Below are positions 37,826-50,509 of a DNA stretch of 64,000 nucleotides, in pieces. Numbering within the stretch: the stretch's first letter is position 1; each line of letters starts with the position of its first letter. The notes under the pieces were generated by a model. It saw nothing but the letters and a program-made list of their open reading frames with translations, made no database searches and had not been told where the DNA came from. A program made the translations under genes and the position numbers. Source of the stretch: Nocardiopsis sp. YSL2 (GTDB taxonomy: Bacteria > Actinomycetota > Actinomycetes > Streptosporangiales > Streptosporangiaceae); NCBI RefSeq assembly GCF_030555055.1, contig NZ_JAMOAO010000001.1, positions 3,224,001 through 3,288,000 on the forward strand. Reading direction: 5' to 3'.

Positions 37826-38491
37826 ATGGGATTCCACGCAGGGATCATGGCCGCCGAGGAGGGAACGGGGGGCAGGTTCGACGACCTGCTCGCCACGCGC
37901 CTGCTGCGCAGCCGCGTCGTGCTGCTGGGCACGCAGGTGGACGAGGAGAGCGCCAACCGGGTCTGCGCGCAGATCCTGCTGCTGGCCGACGAGGACCCGC
38001 GCCGCGACATCACGCTGGCCGTCAACAGCCCCGGCGGCTCCGTCCACGCGGGCATGGCCGTCTACGACACGATGCACTTCGTGCCCAACGACGTGTCCAC
38101 CCTGGTCATGGGGTTCGCGGCGAGCATGGGCCAGTTCCTGGCCTGCGCGGGCGCGCCCGGCAAACGCTACAGCCTGCCGCACGCGCGGATCATGATGCAC
38201 CAGCCCTCGGGCGGGCTCGGCGGTACGGCCGCCGACATCGCCATCCAGGCGGAGAACCTGTCCTACACGAAGCAGACCATGGTGCGGCTGATCGCCCGGC
38301 ACACCGGGCAGGCGGAGGAGACCATCACCGCCGACCAGCACCGGGACGCCTGGTTCACGGCCGAGCAGGCCATGGAGTACGGCTTCGTCGACCACGTGGT
38401 GGCGTCGGCGTCGCAGATGGGCGGCAGCGGGCTGCGCCTGGGCGGACCCAACCCCGGGTTCGCCACGCGTGCGACGGGAGGAGACCGATGA
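37826..38491 (+). CDS. clpP: ATP-dependent Clp protease proteolytic subunit (ClpP3-like)
   Basis: 221 residues from an ATG preceded by GAGAGGAGAG. The serine-protease triad is S100 (GFAASMGQ), H125 (MMHQPSGG) and D174 (HRDAWF). [17 protein letters not shown] is the conserved handle region. The N-terminal 20 residues replace the usual propeptide. The partner clpP gene overlaps by 4 bp, so the two should assemble a mixed tetradecamer. The tandem PopR boxes upstream identify this as the alternative (ClpP3/P4-like) protease, not the housekeeping pair. Confidence 0.94.
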   Translation: MGFHAGIMAAEEGTGGRFDDLLATRLLRSRVVLLGTQVDEESANRVCAQILLLADEDPRRDITLAVNSPGGSVHAGMAVYDTMHFVPNDVSTLVMGFAASMGQFLACAGAPGKRYSLPHARIMMHQPSGGLGGTAADIAIQAENLSYTKQTMVRLIARHTGQAEETITADQHRDAWFTAEQAMEYGFVDHVVASASQMGGSGLRLGGPNPGFATRATGGDR

Positions 38492-39105
38492 GCAGCTACA
38501 CCGTGCCGATGGTGGTCGAGCGCACGCCGCACGGAGAACGGTCGTTCGACGTGTTCAGCCGACTTCTGTCGGAACGCATCATCTTCCTGGGCACCCCGAT
38601 CGACGACGACGTCGCCAACGTGGTCATGGCGCAGATGCTCCACTTGGACTACGACAGCGCCGAGACCGACATCCAGCTCTACATCAACTCGCCCGGCGGC
38701 TCGAACACCGCGCTCACCGCCATCTACGACACCATGCGGTTCGTGCGCGCCGACGTCGCCACGGTGTGCATGGGCCAGGCGGCGTCCGCGGCGGCCGTGC
38801 TGCTCGCGGCGGGCACGCCCGGCAAGCGGATGGCGCTGGAACACGCCCGCGTGCTGCTGCACCAGCCGTCGGCGCAGACCCAGGGGCACGCCGCCGACCT
38901 GGAGATCGAGGCGTCGGAGGTCCTGCGCATCCGGTCACAGGTGGAGGAGATCCTGTCCCGGCACACGGGCCAGACACAGGAACGGCTGCGGGCCGACACC
39001 GACCGGGACATGATCCTCACCGCCCAGCAGGCCAAGGACTACGGGCTCGTGGACGGGATCGTCACCCTCCGGGAGCCCGGCGCGTTCGCCGGAGCCGCGG
39101 TCTAG
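38488..39105 (+). CDS. clpP: ATP-dependent Clp protease proteolytic subunit (ClpP4-like)
   Basis: 205 residues; ATGA overlap with the preceding clpP. The triad occupies the same positions as in its neighbour: S100 (GQAASAAAV), H125 (LLHQPSAQ) and D174 (TDRDMI). The usual ASMG after the nucleophile is ASAA, a change also found in partner-type ClpPs and possibly affecting its activity alone. Downstream lies a 10-bp inverted repeat and then the convergent popR-like gene. Confidence 0.94.
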   Translation: MSSYTVPMVVERTPHGERSFDVFSRLLSERIIFLGTPIDDDVANVVMAQMLHLDYDSAETDIQLYINSPGGSNTALTAIYDTMRFVRADVATVCMGQAASAAAVLLAAGTPGKRMALEHARVLLHQPSAQTQGHAADLEIEASEVLRIRSQVEEILSRHTGQTQERLRADTDRDMILTAQQAKDYGLVDGIVTLREPGAFAGAAV

Positions 39106-39164
39106 GGCGTGTTCGGTGGATGCCGCCCGTCGCGCAGCAGGGTGAGTATCCGCGGAACACGCCC
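39105..39164. terminator. Inverted repeat behind clpP pair
   Basis: GGGCGTGTTC at 39105-39114 starts within the clpP stop codon and pairs perfectly with GAACACGCCC at 39155-39164. The 40-nt loop makes it a weak terminator; it might also be a binding site. Confidence 0.35.
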
Positions 39165-39277
39165 CAGGGCGTGCCCGTCCCGTCATGCCGCGACCGTCGA
39201 CGGCGGCGACCTGCCGCTGCGGTCCGGGCGGGCTGCGGGGCGGGCACGTCGTCCGGGTCGGGCCGACGGACTCCCGG

Positions 39278-39679
39278 TCAGGCCGCCAGGGACATGACCT
39301 GGGCCTGGTGGCGGGCGGGTCCGGGAACGTGCGCACCCGCGCGCCGGAAGTCGCCCGCGCCGGCGCCGGTCCGGGACAGGCCGATCAGGGCGGTGCGCTG
39401 GTAGAGCTCGGCGAGGACGTCGGTCAGGCTCAGCCCGAGCGAGCGGTAGACCGCGGCGAGGACCTCCGAGGAGGCCTCCTTGCGGCCGCGTTCGATCTCC
39501 GACAGGTACGGAAGGGAGACCTGGGCGTCCTCCGCCACCTCGCGCAGGGTGCGCCCCTGCTCGTTCCGGGTGCGCCGCAGCAGCTCGCCGATGAGGTCGC
39601 GCATGAGCGGATCCTCGCGCTCCTCGGCGCGTGCGCCCCGTCTGGCTTCGTCCAGGGAACGCAGGACGCTGTCGGTCAT
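39278..39679 (-). CDS. popR: PopR/ClgR-type XRE regulator of clpP genes
   Basis: 133 residues. The helix-turn-helix of the XRE class reads TLREVAEDAQVSLPYLSEIE, then RKEASSEVLAAVYRSLGL, which is the ClgR/PopR subgroup signature (SLPYLSEIERGRKEASSE). The protein ends in SLAA; C-terminal Ala-Ala residues are the ClpP degron of PopR and ClgR in Streptomyces. It is convergent with the clpP pair. A PopR-type box also sits in its own promoter, so it should be an autoregulated activator that is removed while housekeeping ClpP is active. Confidence 0.86.
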   Translation of the reverse strand: MTDSVLRSLDEARRGARAEEREDPLMRDLIGELLRRTRNEQGRTLREVAEDAQVSLPYLSEIERGRKEASSEVLAAVYRSLGLSLTDVLAELYQRTALIGLSRTGAGAGDFRRAGAHVPGPARHQAQVMSLAA

Positions 39680-39765
39680 CGGTGGCCTCCCGGGCGCGTG
39701 GTCACTGGTCCGGCTTCCGAGCCTACGCCGGGCGCCCCGGCCCGGGGGAGTGGAGCGGTGGCGCT

Positions 39766-39780
39766 TCTGCGGACGGCAGA
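39766..39780 (-). promoter_or_regulatory. PopR-type box upstream of popR
   Basis: TCTGCG-gac-GGCAGA matches the clpP box in 11 of 12 bases and, read slightly wider, is TTCTGC-N5-GCAGAA with perfect arms. It lies about 87 bp before the popR start and 130 bp before the divergent GlsB-type gene, so it could act on either. Confidence 0.65.
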
Positions 39781-39911
39781 ACGGGTCCAGGTGGGGTGAA
39801 CGGAGCGAACATGCCAATTCATCGCAAAGGCTCTGCGTGGAGAGGCCGTGCGCCGTGTCCCACGGGCCCGGACCGGGAACGACGCAGGGGCGTCTACCAG
39901 GGGAGGAACCT

Positions 39912-40175
39912 GTGGAGATCACCGGAATCATCAGCGCGCTCATCGTCGGCCTCATCGTCGGCGCGCTCGGCCGACTCGTCATCCCCGGCAAGCAGCACCT
40001 GCCGATCTGGCTCACCCTGCTGCTCGGCATCGTCGCGGCCGTCCTGGGCGGCTGGATCGCCGGGATGATCTGGGCCACGTTCTGGTTCGTGCTGCTCGTC
40101 CAGGTCCTCGTGGCGGCGGGCATCATCTACCTCGCCGACGGGATGTACGCGAAGAACGCCAGAGGGACCGCCTGA
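39912..40175 (+). CDS. GlsB/YeaQ/YmgE-family membrane protein
   Basis: 87 residues from a GTG with GGGAGGAACC upstream. Three glycine-rich membrane helices, beginning IISALIVGLIVGALGRLVIPG, are characteristic of this stress-linked family. Relatives are induced by general stress and help maintain the envelope; exact activity is unknown. It shares an upstream region with popR, whose box could influence it. Confidence 0.9.
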   Translation: MEITGIISALIVGLIVGALGRLVIPGKQHLPIWLTLLLGIVAAVLGGWIAGMIWATFWFVLLVQVLVAAGIIYLADGMYAKNARGTA

Positions 40176-40200
40176 CCGTCCGGTCCCGCTCGCCCGCCCC

Positions 40201-40237
40201 GCCCCGGTCCACCGGCTCCGCGCCGGTGGACCGGGGC
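40201..40237. terminator. Strong bidirectional terminator
   Basis: GCCCCGGTCCACCGGC and GCCGGTGGACCGGGGC form perfect 16-bp arms around a 5-nt loop, between the convergent GlsB-type and Gfo/Idh/MocA genes. Confidence 0.88.
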
Positions 40238-40262
40238 GAGCGCTCGGGCCGCCGGGCGCGCC

Positions 40263-41165
40263 TCAGGAAACGCGCACGGTCCGCCCGGTACGCGCCGCTT
40301 CCTCGGCCGCCGCCAGGATCCGCACGACGTCCCGGCCGAACATGACATCGCACGGGTCTCCGACCGTGCCGTCCACCTGGGCGAGCAGGCGGTCGATGGC
40401 GTTGCCGAACGCCGTCACCGCCGAACGGTCGCCGTCGGGGGCCGTCACCCAGCCGTGCTCGCCGTGCAGGGCGACCTCGAAGGTCCGCGCGTCCAGCGCG
40501 GCGTCCAGCGTCAGCGCGAAGGAGCCCACCGCGCCGTCCCGGTGCCGGGTCAGCACGTGCGCGGTGTCGCGCGGGCCGGTCATGGCCGTGACCTCCCCGA
40601 CCGGGCCGAGCACGGGCAGCACCACCGACAGCGCGTGCGGGCCGATGTCCCACAGGCCGCCCTTCTCCCGCCGCCAGGGTGAGGCGCCGAAGGGGTTGTC
40701 GGGCTGGAAGATCGACGCGAACATGGTCACCCGGGCGCCGCCCCAGCCGCCCGACGCGGCCGCCTCCCGGACGAAGCCGTCCACGCTGTCGGAGAACCGG
40801 TTGGTGAAGAAGACCATCGACGCGAGTCCGCGTGCCTCGCACTCGGCGGCGATGTCGTCGGCGACCCGGGGCGAGAGCGCCACGGGCTTGTCCAGCAGCA
40901 GGTGCCGTCCGGCCCTCGCGGCGCGCAGCGCCAGATCGCCCTGGACGTGGGGCGGCAGCGCGACGGCGACCGCGTCGACGTCGGCGATGAGTGCTTCCGC
41001 GTCGTCGTAGGCGCGGATCCCGTAGCGCTCGGCGAGCGCGGCGGCCTTGGCGGGGTCGCGCCCCCACACACCCGCGAGCTCGGCGCCGGGGTGGGCGGCC
41101 AGTGCCGCGCCCTGCGTCTCCGCCGCCCAGTAGCCGGTACCCAGTAGTCCGAACCTCAGGCCCAT
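40263..41165 (-). CDS. Gfo/Idh/MocA-family oxidoreductase
   Basis: 300 residues from ATG 41165. The NAD(P) fold starts GLLGTGYWA; the catalytic-lysine motif is LLLDKPVAL (DKP in place of EKP), and a conserved GLWDIGPHAL follows in the C-terminal sheet domain. The family oxidises sugars, inositols or their derivatives. A palindrome near-identical to the CebR box lies 44 bp upstream, hinting at control by a sugar-responsive LacI-type repressor. The substrate is not known and no sugar transporter is adjacent. Confidence 0.9.
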   Translation of the reverse strand: MGLRFGLLGTGYWAAETQGAALAAHPGAELAGVWGRDPAKAAALAERYGIRAYDDAEALIADVDAVAVALPPHVQGDLALRAARAGRHLLLDKPVALSPRVADDIAAECEARGLASMVFFTNRFSDSVDGFVREAAASGGWGGARVTMFASIFQPDNPFGASPWRREKGGLWDIGPHALSVVLPVLGPVGEVTAMTGPRDTAHVLTRHRDGAVGSFALTLDAALDARTFEVALHGEHGWVTAPDGDRSAVTAFGNAIDRLLAQVDGTVGDPCDVMFGRDVVRILAAAEEAARTGRTVRVS

Positions 41166-41208
41166 GGCCCGTCTCCCCTCGTCGTCACACGTGCGGTGCC
41201 ATTGTCCA

Positions 41209-41222
41209 TGGGAACGCTCCCA
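41209..41222 (-). promoter_or_regulatory. CebR-like LacI-family operator
   Basis: TGGGAACGCTCCCA differs by one base from the Streptomyces CebR (cello-oligosaccharide repressor) consensus TGGGAGCGCTCCCA. It is placed 44 bp before the oxidoreductase start, a typical repressor position. Confidence 0.7.
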
Positions 41223-41463
41223 CTCGCGGTTCCGGGGTTCTCGGTCCCCGTCGAGGCCCGTCCGTGGCGGGCCCACAGCGGCGGCGCCCAGACGCCGCCG
41301 CTGTGGACCGGACCGTCCAGGGCACCGTCCGCGACCGGCGGTCCGTCATCGACGATCCCTTCGGCACAGGCGCTTCGGGGCACCCGGGCGGGTGAGCCGA
41401 TCGCGTCCGCGTACAGTCACATCCGGTGATCCTGCCCCCGACCCTCGACCGGAGGAACCCCCG

Positions 41464-42309
41464 ATGCGACCCGACGCGGAGCCCCGCCAGCCGCAGAGCT
41501 CCCCCGCACCCGTGCCGACCGCGTTCTCCGGGGCGCCCGCGTCCACGGCACCGAGGAAGCGGCGCACCGGACGGAGGGTCCTGGTCGGCGTGGGTGCGGC
41601 CGTCCTCGTGGCCGGCTCAGCCACCGCGGGCCTCGCCGGGGGCGTGGTCCACGGGGGCGCGTCCCTCCAGCCGCTCGACGACGGCGTGGTCCCGGACGCG
41701 GCGGAGCCCGCCGAGGCGGTCGCCACGGAGGAGCCCGGGGAACGGGCCGAGTACCGCGGCATGTCGGTCCTGCTCCCCGAGGGCTGGACGGCCGACACCG
41801 TCACCGACGAGTTCGGATCCGGTGCCGATCCGCTGGCGGAACAGGTGTCCGAGGAGTGGCTGGCCCTCTACCCGGAGGGCCAGGAGGCGTGCGAGGGGCA
41901 GGTGTGGACCTGGACGGACTCCAGCACCAGTTGCCGCCACCTGAAGGTCCTCGGCCCGGGCGGCATCGGCCACGGCGGCGCGGGCTGGGCGGCCGTCACA
42001 CTCGAACCCGGTGCGGGGAGCACCTACACCGCCTCCGGGAACCCGATGCCCTGCCCCGAGGGGGAGCCCACGTTCAGCGGGGCCGAACCGGAGCGGACGG
42101 CCGAGGGACGGGGGACCGTCCAGGAGCGCAAGGCCGGCGGTGAGCCCGTCGCCTACCTCGAGACGTCGCTGACGTGCCTCGACCCGGCGACCTCGACCTT
42201 CGTCAGCGTCGAACAGCGGCTGTGGCTGCTGGAGGAGCCGCGGATCCTCCTGGTGGACAACTACCGGTTCGCCGAGACCGAGGGCCTGCTGGCCTCCGCC
42301 GAGTGGTGA
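41464..42309 (+). CDS. Membrane-anchored extracytoplasmic protein, unknown
   Basis: 281 residues; ATG preceded by CGGAGGAACC. A Pro-rich cytoplasmic N-terminus with RKRRTGRR leads into a single membrane helix (VLVGVGAAVLVAGSATAGLAGG). The rest, about 220 residues, is outside and has paired cysteines (EACEG, TSCRH, MPCPEG, LTCLDP) that probably form two disulfides. Opening MSVLLPEGWTADTV resembles the start of small actinobacterial lipid- or protein-binding domains. No function was recognised. Confidence 0.72.
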   Translation: MRPDAEPRQPQSSPAPVPTAFSGAPASTAPRKRRTGRRVLVGVGAAVLVAGSATAGLAGGVVHGGASLQPLDDGVVPDAAEPAEAVATEEPGERAEYRGMSVLLPEGWTADTVTDEFGSGADPLAEQVSEEWLALYPEGQEACEGQVWTWTDSSTSCRHLKVLGPGGIGHGGAGWAAVTLEPGAGSTYTASGNPMPCPEGEPTFSGAEPERTAEGRGTVQERKAGGEPVAYLETSLTCLDPATSTFVSVEQRLWLLEEPRILLVDNYRFAETEGLLASAEW

Positions 42310-42318
42310 CCGCCGTCC

Positions 42319-42366
42319 GGCACCGCGCGGCGTGAGCGGCGGCTCCCGTGGAGGGCGCGCGGTGCC
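42319..42366. terminator. Inverted repeat between convergent genes
   Basis: GGCACCGCGCG (42319-42329) and CGCGCGGTGCC (42356-42366) are perfect 11-bp arms with a 26-nt loop, between the unknown membrane protein and galK. Confidence 0.55.
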
Positions 42367-42403
42367 GCCCGGCCCTGGGACGGCACCACACGGCGGGCAC
42401 GGG

Positions 42404-43578
<1,175 letters not shown>

Positions 43579-43582
<4 letters not shown>

Positions 43583-44661
43583 GGTCCCACCTCTCTGAGC
43601 CGCTGCGCGGCGGCCTCCGGGGTGACGTCGTTGATGAACACGCCCATGCCCGACTCCGTCCCCGCCAGGTACTTGAGCTTTCCGGGTGCGCGCCGCACCG
43701 AGAACACCTCCAGGCGCAGGGAGGCGGAGTCGCGGCGCGCGCGGACCGGAGCCTGGTGCCAGGCGGCGATGTAGGGGAGGGGCGCGTCGTACAGGGCGTC
43801 CATGCGGCGCAGGACGTCGAGGTACAGGTCCGCGAAGTCGTCCCGCTCGGCCTCGGTGAGCGCGGGCAGGTCCGGCACCCCCCGGTGCGGGTAGAGGTGC
43901 ACCTCCACCGGCCAGCGCGCGGCCGCCGGCACGAAGGCGGTCCAGTGCTCGCTCTGGGCGACCACCCGGACCTTCGCCTCCTGCTCGGCGCGCAGGACGT
44001 CGGCGAACAGGTCGCCGCCGGTGCGGCGGCGGTAGTCCTCGGCGGAGTCGAGCGTGCGCTCCGTCCGGGGGGTGACGAACGGGAAGGCGTAGATCTGCCC
44101 GTGCGGGTGGTGCAGGGTCACCCCGATCTCCGGCCCGCGGTTCTCGAAGCAGAACACCTGCTCCACCCCGGGCAGCGCGGACAGGGCACGGGTGCGGTCC
44201 ACCCACGCGGCCATGATCGTGCGCACCCGCCGGGGGGACAGGTCGACGAAGGACGCGTCGTGGTCGGAGCCGAAGACCAGGACCTCGCAGCGGCCCTCGC
44301 CCACGCGCCGGGACGGCTCCAGTTCACCGACGGGCTCCAGCGCGCGGCCGTCGTCCGGGACCAGTGACGGGAAGCGGTTCTCGAAGGCGACCACGTCGTA
44401 GGCGGGGGCGGGGATCTCGGTCCGCCGTCCGTCGACGGACGGGCACAGGGGGCAGTCGTTCGTGGGCGGCAGGTGGGTGCGGCCCTGGCGGTGCGAGGCG
44501 ATGACCACCCACTCGCGCAGCAGCGGGTCGAAGCGCATCTCCGAACCCGTGGCGACCGGGGGGAGGGCGCGGGGGTCGGGGGTCGGGCGCCGGACGGCGT
44601 CGCCCTCGTCGAAGTAGATGATCTCGCGACCGTCCGCGAGCCGTTCGGCGGTCCGTCTCAT
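43579..44661 (-). CDS. galT: Galactose-1-phosphate uridylyltransferase
   Basis: 360 residues; start ATG overlaps the deoR stop by 4 bp. The active-site HPHGQ has the nucleophile H187 (VTLHHPHGQIYAFPF), and a zinc site is suggested by C70/C73 (DCPLCPS) with a downstream His. It transfers UMP between UDP-glucose and galactose-1-phosphate in the Leloir pathway. A longer in-frame reading exists upstream but crosses into the regulator and has no start signal. Confidence 0.96.
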
Positions 44662-45452
44662 GTCTCTTCCCGGTGGACGTCGACATCGGCGACGACGAGG
44701 CGCCCGACGTGTTCGGACAGGGTGGTCCGGGCGTCCTCGTCGATCCCGGCATCGGTGACGAGCACGTCGCAGCGGTCCAGCGGCGCGATCGTGCTCATGC
44801 CGACGGTGTTCCATTTGGTGTGGTCGGCGGCGACCACGAGCGTGGCGGAGGCGTCGACCAGGGCCTGGTCGGTCTCGGCCTCCATGAGGTTGGGCGTGGT
44901 GAAGCCCGCGCGCACCTGCATCCCGTGCACGCCCAGGACGAGGACGTCCAGGTTGAGTCCGCGCACCGCGGTGAGCGCGACGGGGCCGACCAGGGCGTCC
45001 GAGGGCGTGCGGAAGCCGCCGGTGAGCGCGACGGTCTGGTCCGGGCGCGCGGACCGGTAGAACACCTCGGCCACGCGCAGGGAGTTGGTGACGACCGTCA
45101 GGCCCGGCACGTCGGTGAGGTAGCGGGCGACCGTGGCGGTGGTGGTCCCCGCCGACAGGCCCACGGCGCTGTGCGGTTCGACCAGGTCCGCGACGGCCCG
45201 GGCGATGGCGTGCTTCTCGTTCTCCTGGCGGGTCGACTTGGCCTCGAACCCGGGCTCCTCGCTGCGCGCGCCGTCCGCCGCGACGGCACCGCCGTGCACC
45301 TTGCGGACGGCTCCGCGTCCGGCCAGCACGTCCAGGTCGCGCCGGACGGTCATGTCCGACACTTCGAGGCTCTCGACGAGCTCGGTCACGCGCACCCCGC
45401 CGGTCCGCCTGATCTGTTCGAGGATCAGCGCCTGGCGTTGCGCGGCCAGCAT
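44658..45452 (-). CDS. DeoR/GlpR-family repressor of the lac/gal locus
   Basis: 264 residues. N-terminal helix-turn-helix: RRTGGVRVTELVESLEVSD then MTVRRDLDVLAGRG and the KVHGGAV wing. The C-terminal sugar-phosphate-isomerase-like domain contains GLSAGTTTATVARYL, TNSLRVAEVF, LGVHG and AADHTKW. It leads the galT-galK operon and is divergent from lacZ. Its own promoter has TTGACA/CAGTAT with ATGTTTG repeats over the start point, so autorepression is likely, with a sugar phosphate such as galactose-1-phosphate or tagatose-type as inducer (inferred). Confidence 0.93.
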   Translation of the reverse strand: MLAAQRQALILEQIRRTGGVRVTELVESLEVSDMTVRRDLDVLAGRGAVRKVHGGAVAADGARSEEPGFEAKSTRQENEKHAIARAVADLVEPHSAVGLSAGTTTATVARYLTDVPGLTVVTNSLRVAEVFYRSARPDQTVALTGGFRTPSDALVGPVALTAVRGLNLDVLVLGVHGMQVRAGFTTPNLMEAETDQALVDASATLVVAADHTKWNTVGMSTIAPLDRCDVLVTDAGIDEDARTTLSEHVGRLVVADVDVHREET

Positions 45453-45484
45453 GGGACCTCCCCGCGGGATCCGGATGAACGAAA

Positions 45485-45532
45485 ATGTTTGAACATGTTT
45501 GGATACTGACGCAGGCCCTGGTGGAATGTCAA
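45485..45532 (-). promoter_or_regulatory. deoR-galT-galK promoter and operator
   Basis: On the minus strand, TTGACA (45532-45527) and CAGTAT (45508-45503) are separated by 18 bp. Just downstream, the plus strand shows ATGTTTG at 45485-45491 and 45495-45501, one helical turn apart, with AACATGTT at their junction. Overlap with the transcription start fits a repressor site. Confidence 0.65.
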
Positions 45533-45568
45533 TGAGTCGGACCCGCGGTGACGTTGCGTGTTCGAAAG

Positions 45569-48591
<3,023 letters not shown>

Positions 48592-48620
48592 GACGTCGCC
48601 CGCCGCGGTCCGCCCATGGG

Positions 48621-48674
48621 CCGCCACCGCCCGCCCGTCGCCCGCCACCGCCCGCCCGTCGCCCGCCACCGCCC
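48621..48674. repeat. 21-bp tandem repeats
   Basis: Two full copies and one partial copy of a 21-bp unit starting CCGCCACCGCCCGCC (48621-48641, 48642-48662, 48663-48674), just behind lacZ. Part of a GC-rich, gene-free gap of 177 bp. Confidence 0.75.
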
Positions 48675-48681
48675 ACGCGGC

Positions 48682-48790
48682 GCTGCGCGGGGCGGGTGGG
48701 CCGCCCTCAACGGACGCCTGCGGCGCGGTCCTTCCCGCGGTGTGCTGCGCGGGGCGGGTGGGCCGCCCTCAACGGACGCCTGCGGCGCGG
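48682..48790. repeat. 47-bp direct duplication at the EamA gene end
   Basis: Positions 48682-48728 are repeated exactly at 48744-48790, period 62 bp. The second copy contains the last codons and stop of the EamA transporter gene on the minus strand, so the first copy is a duplicate of that gene end. Confidence 0.85.
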
Positions 48791-49740
48791 CGGCCTTCCT
48801 CGGGCGCGGTGACGGCGGACCGGGCGGCGACCCCGCCCTCCGCCCCCTCCGCCGGGGCGGCGGGAGCGGTCCGGGCACGTGGGGAGGCGGTGACCTGGAC
48901 GAGGACGACCGCCCCGACCGCACCCAGCGCGCCGAGGAGCTGGACGGGGGTGAGGGTCTCTCCGAGGAACAGGAACCCGAGCACCGTGGCCGCCAGCGGA
49001 CTGGCGAACGACAGGAACGACACGGCCAGCGCGGGCAGGCGCTCCAGACCGCGGAACCACAGGGCGTAGGAGATCAGTGCCCCGACGATGCCCAGGTAGG
49101 CGAATCCGGCGAGGTTGGCTCCCGTGACGTGCGCGGGCAGGCCCTCCACGAGGAGCGCCGCCGGGGTGAGCAGCAGTCCGCCCGCGGTGAGCTGCCAGCC
49201 GGTCATGGCCAGCACGCCCACGCCCTTCGGCCGGCCCCAGCGCTTGGTGAGCACCATCCCGGTCGCCATGGCCGCGGCGGCGGCCAGCCCGGCCGCGATC
49301 CCGAGCGGGTCCAGGGCCGCCTCCGGGCCCACCACCAGCAGCCCCACACCGGCGGCGCCGAGCAGGCAGGCCAGGACGTGGACGAGGCGGATGCGGGTGC
49401 CCAGCCACACGGCCCCCAGGAGCAGGACCACCACGGGCTGCACACTCATGACCAGGGCCGCCACGCCGCCGGGCAGCAGGTAGGCGGCGACGAACAGCAG
49501 GTAGAGGAACACGCCGATGTTGAGCGTGCCCAGGACCAGGGAGCGCCACCACCACACACCGCCGGGCAGGACCCGGGTGACGGCCAGCAGGACGAGTCCC
49601 GCGGGCAGGGCGCGCACGGCGGCGGCCAGCAGGGGCCGGTCGGGCGGCAGGAGCTCGGTGGTCACCAGGTAGGTGCTGCCCCACACGGCGGGGGCGATCG
49701 CGGTGATCAGGGAGTCCAGGGCGATGCGGTGGCCGCTCAT
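48769..49740 (-). CDS. EamA/DMT-family transporter (RhaT/YdcZ-like)
   Basis: 323 residues with ten membrane helices in two EamA repeats: ITAIAPAVWGSTYLVTTELL opens the first and GIAAGLAAAAAMATGMVLTK the second, with FLFLGETLTPVQLLG near the end. It should export a metabolite or drug. The ATG overlaps the nitroreductase stop by 4 bp, so the pair is co-expressed under the upstream MarR-type operator. The C-terminal 30 residues are low-complexity and end within a duplicated 47-bp segment. Confidence 0.9.
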   Translation of the reverse strand: MSGHRIALDSLITAIAPAVWGSTYLVTTELLPPDRPLLAAAVRALPAGLVLLAVTRVLPGGVWWWRSLVLGTLNIGVFLYLLFVAAYLLPGGVAALVMSVQPVVVLLLGAVWLGTRIRLVHVLACLLGAAGVGLLVVGPEAALDPLGIAAGLAAAAAMATGMVLTKRWGRPKGVGVLAMTGWQLTAGGLLLTPAALLVEGLPAHVTGANLAGFAYLGIVGALISYALWFRGLERLPALAVSFLSFASPLAATVLGFLFLGETLTPVQLLGALGAVGAVVLVQVTASPRARTAPAAPAEGAEGGVAARSAVTAPEEGRRAAGVR

Positions 49741-50414
49741 CGCGGTCCTCCTCCGGTGCGGGCGACGCCGTGGGTCTCGGCGTACACGTGGCGGTCGCGG
49801 TGGCGGCGCCCGGGATGGGCGCGGGTCTCGGCCGGATAGCCGACGGACAGCAGCAGGGCGATGGCGAGGTCGTCGCGGTGGCCCGCGCCGATCGCCCTCT
49901 TGACCTCGGCCTCGTCCCAGCCGTTCATCGGTGAGGAGGCCAGTCCGGCGTCGGCCGCGGCGAGCATCGCGAAGCTCGCGGCGATCATCGCGTCCTTGAC
50001 CGCGTACTCGCGTACGAGTCCGCGCGCGGCGAGGTCGCGCTGGAAGTCGATGCCGGCGGTGGCCGTCATGTCGGCGAACTCCTGGGACCAGGCCCCCCGG
50101 CGGAGCGCGGTCTCGTAGACGTCGGAGAGGTCGTGGCGCCAGGCGTCGCACTCGGCGACGAAGACCAGGGTGACGGGCGCCCGCCGGGGCTGGTCCTGGC
50201 CGCCCGCGGCGAGGGCGAGCGCCTCGCGTCCCTCGGGCGAGGTGACGGCGACCACGGAGCGGGACTGGAAGTTCCAGCTGGACGGGGCCTCGACCGCCAG
50301 GTCCAGGAGTTCGTCCAGGAGGGCGTCGGGCAGCGGTTCGGGGCGGAAGCGCCGGATGCTGCGGCGGGTGCGGATGGTGTCGGCGAGGGGGATCGCGGGG
50401 GCGAGAGTGCTCAT
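49737..50414 (-). CDS. Nitroreductase-family flavoprotein
   Basis: 225 residues. FMN-binding pattern: IRTRRSIRRFRPEPLPDALL, then LAVEAPSSWNFQSRSVVAV and a C-terminal GYPAETRAHPGRR arginine motif. The family uses NAD(P)H to reduce nitroaromatics, quinones or related electrophiles. It begins a two-gene operon with the EamA exporter, a reduce-and-export pairing that suggests detoxification. A palindrome touches its start codon and two more follow upstream toward a divergent MarR gene. Confidence 0.92.
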   Translation of the reverse strand: MSTLAPAIPLADTIRTRRSIRRFRPEPLPDALLDELLDLAVEAPSSWNFQSRSVVAVTSPEGREALALAAGGQDQPRRAPVTLVFVAECDAWRHDLSDVYETALRRGAWSQEFADMTATAGIDFQRDLAARGLVREYAVKDAMIAASFAMLAAADAGLASSPMNGWDEAEVKRAIGAGHRDDLAIALLLSVGYPAETRAHPGRRHRDRHVYAETHGVARTGGGPR

Positions 50415-50461
50415 TTCGATGGCGAACCTTTCGATGTCGAATCCTTCGATATCGAAAGGTT
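50415..50461. promoter_or_regulatory. Three tandem palindromes, nitroreductase/marR operator
   Basis: TTCGATGGCGAA (50415-50426), TTCGATGTCGAA (50430-50441) and TTCGATATCGAA (50445-50456) repeat at exactly 15-bp steps. Wider pairing AACCTTTCGAT (50425-50435) with ATCGAAAGGTT (50451-50461) spans the last two. Likely MarR operator controlling both directions. Confidence 0.8.
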
Positions 50462-50509
50462 AGGTCGCGGTGCTCCGGTTCGTCAAGCGGGCGGCGCTAT
50501 CATCGCCGG

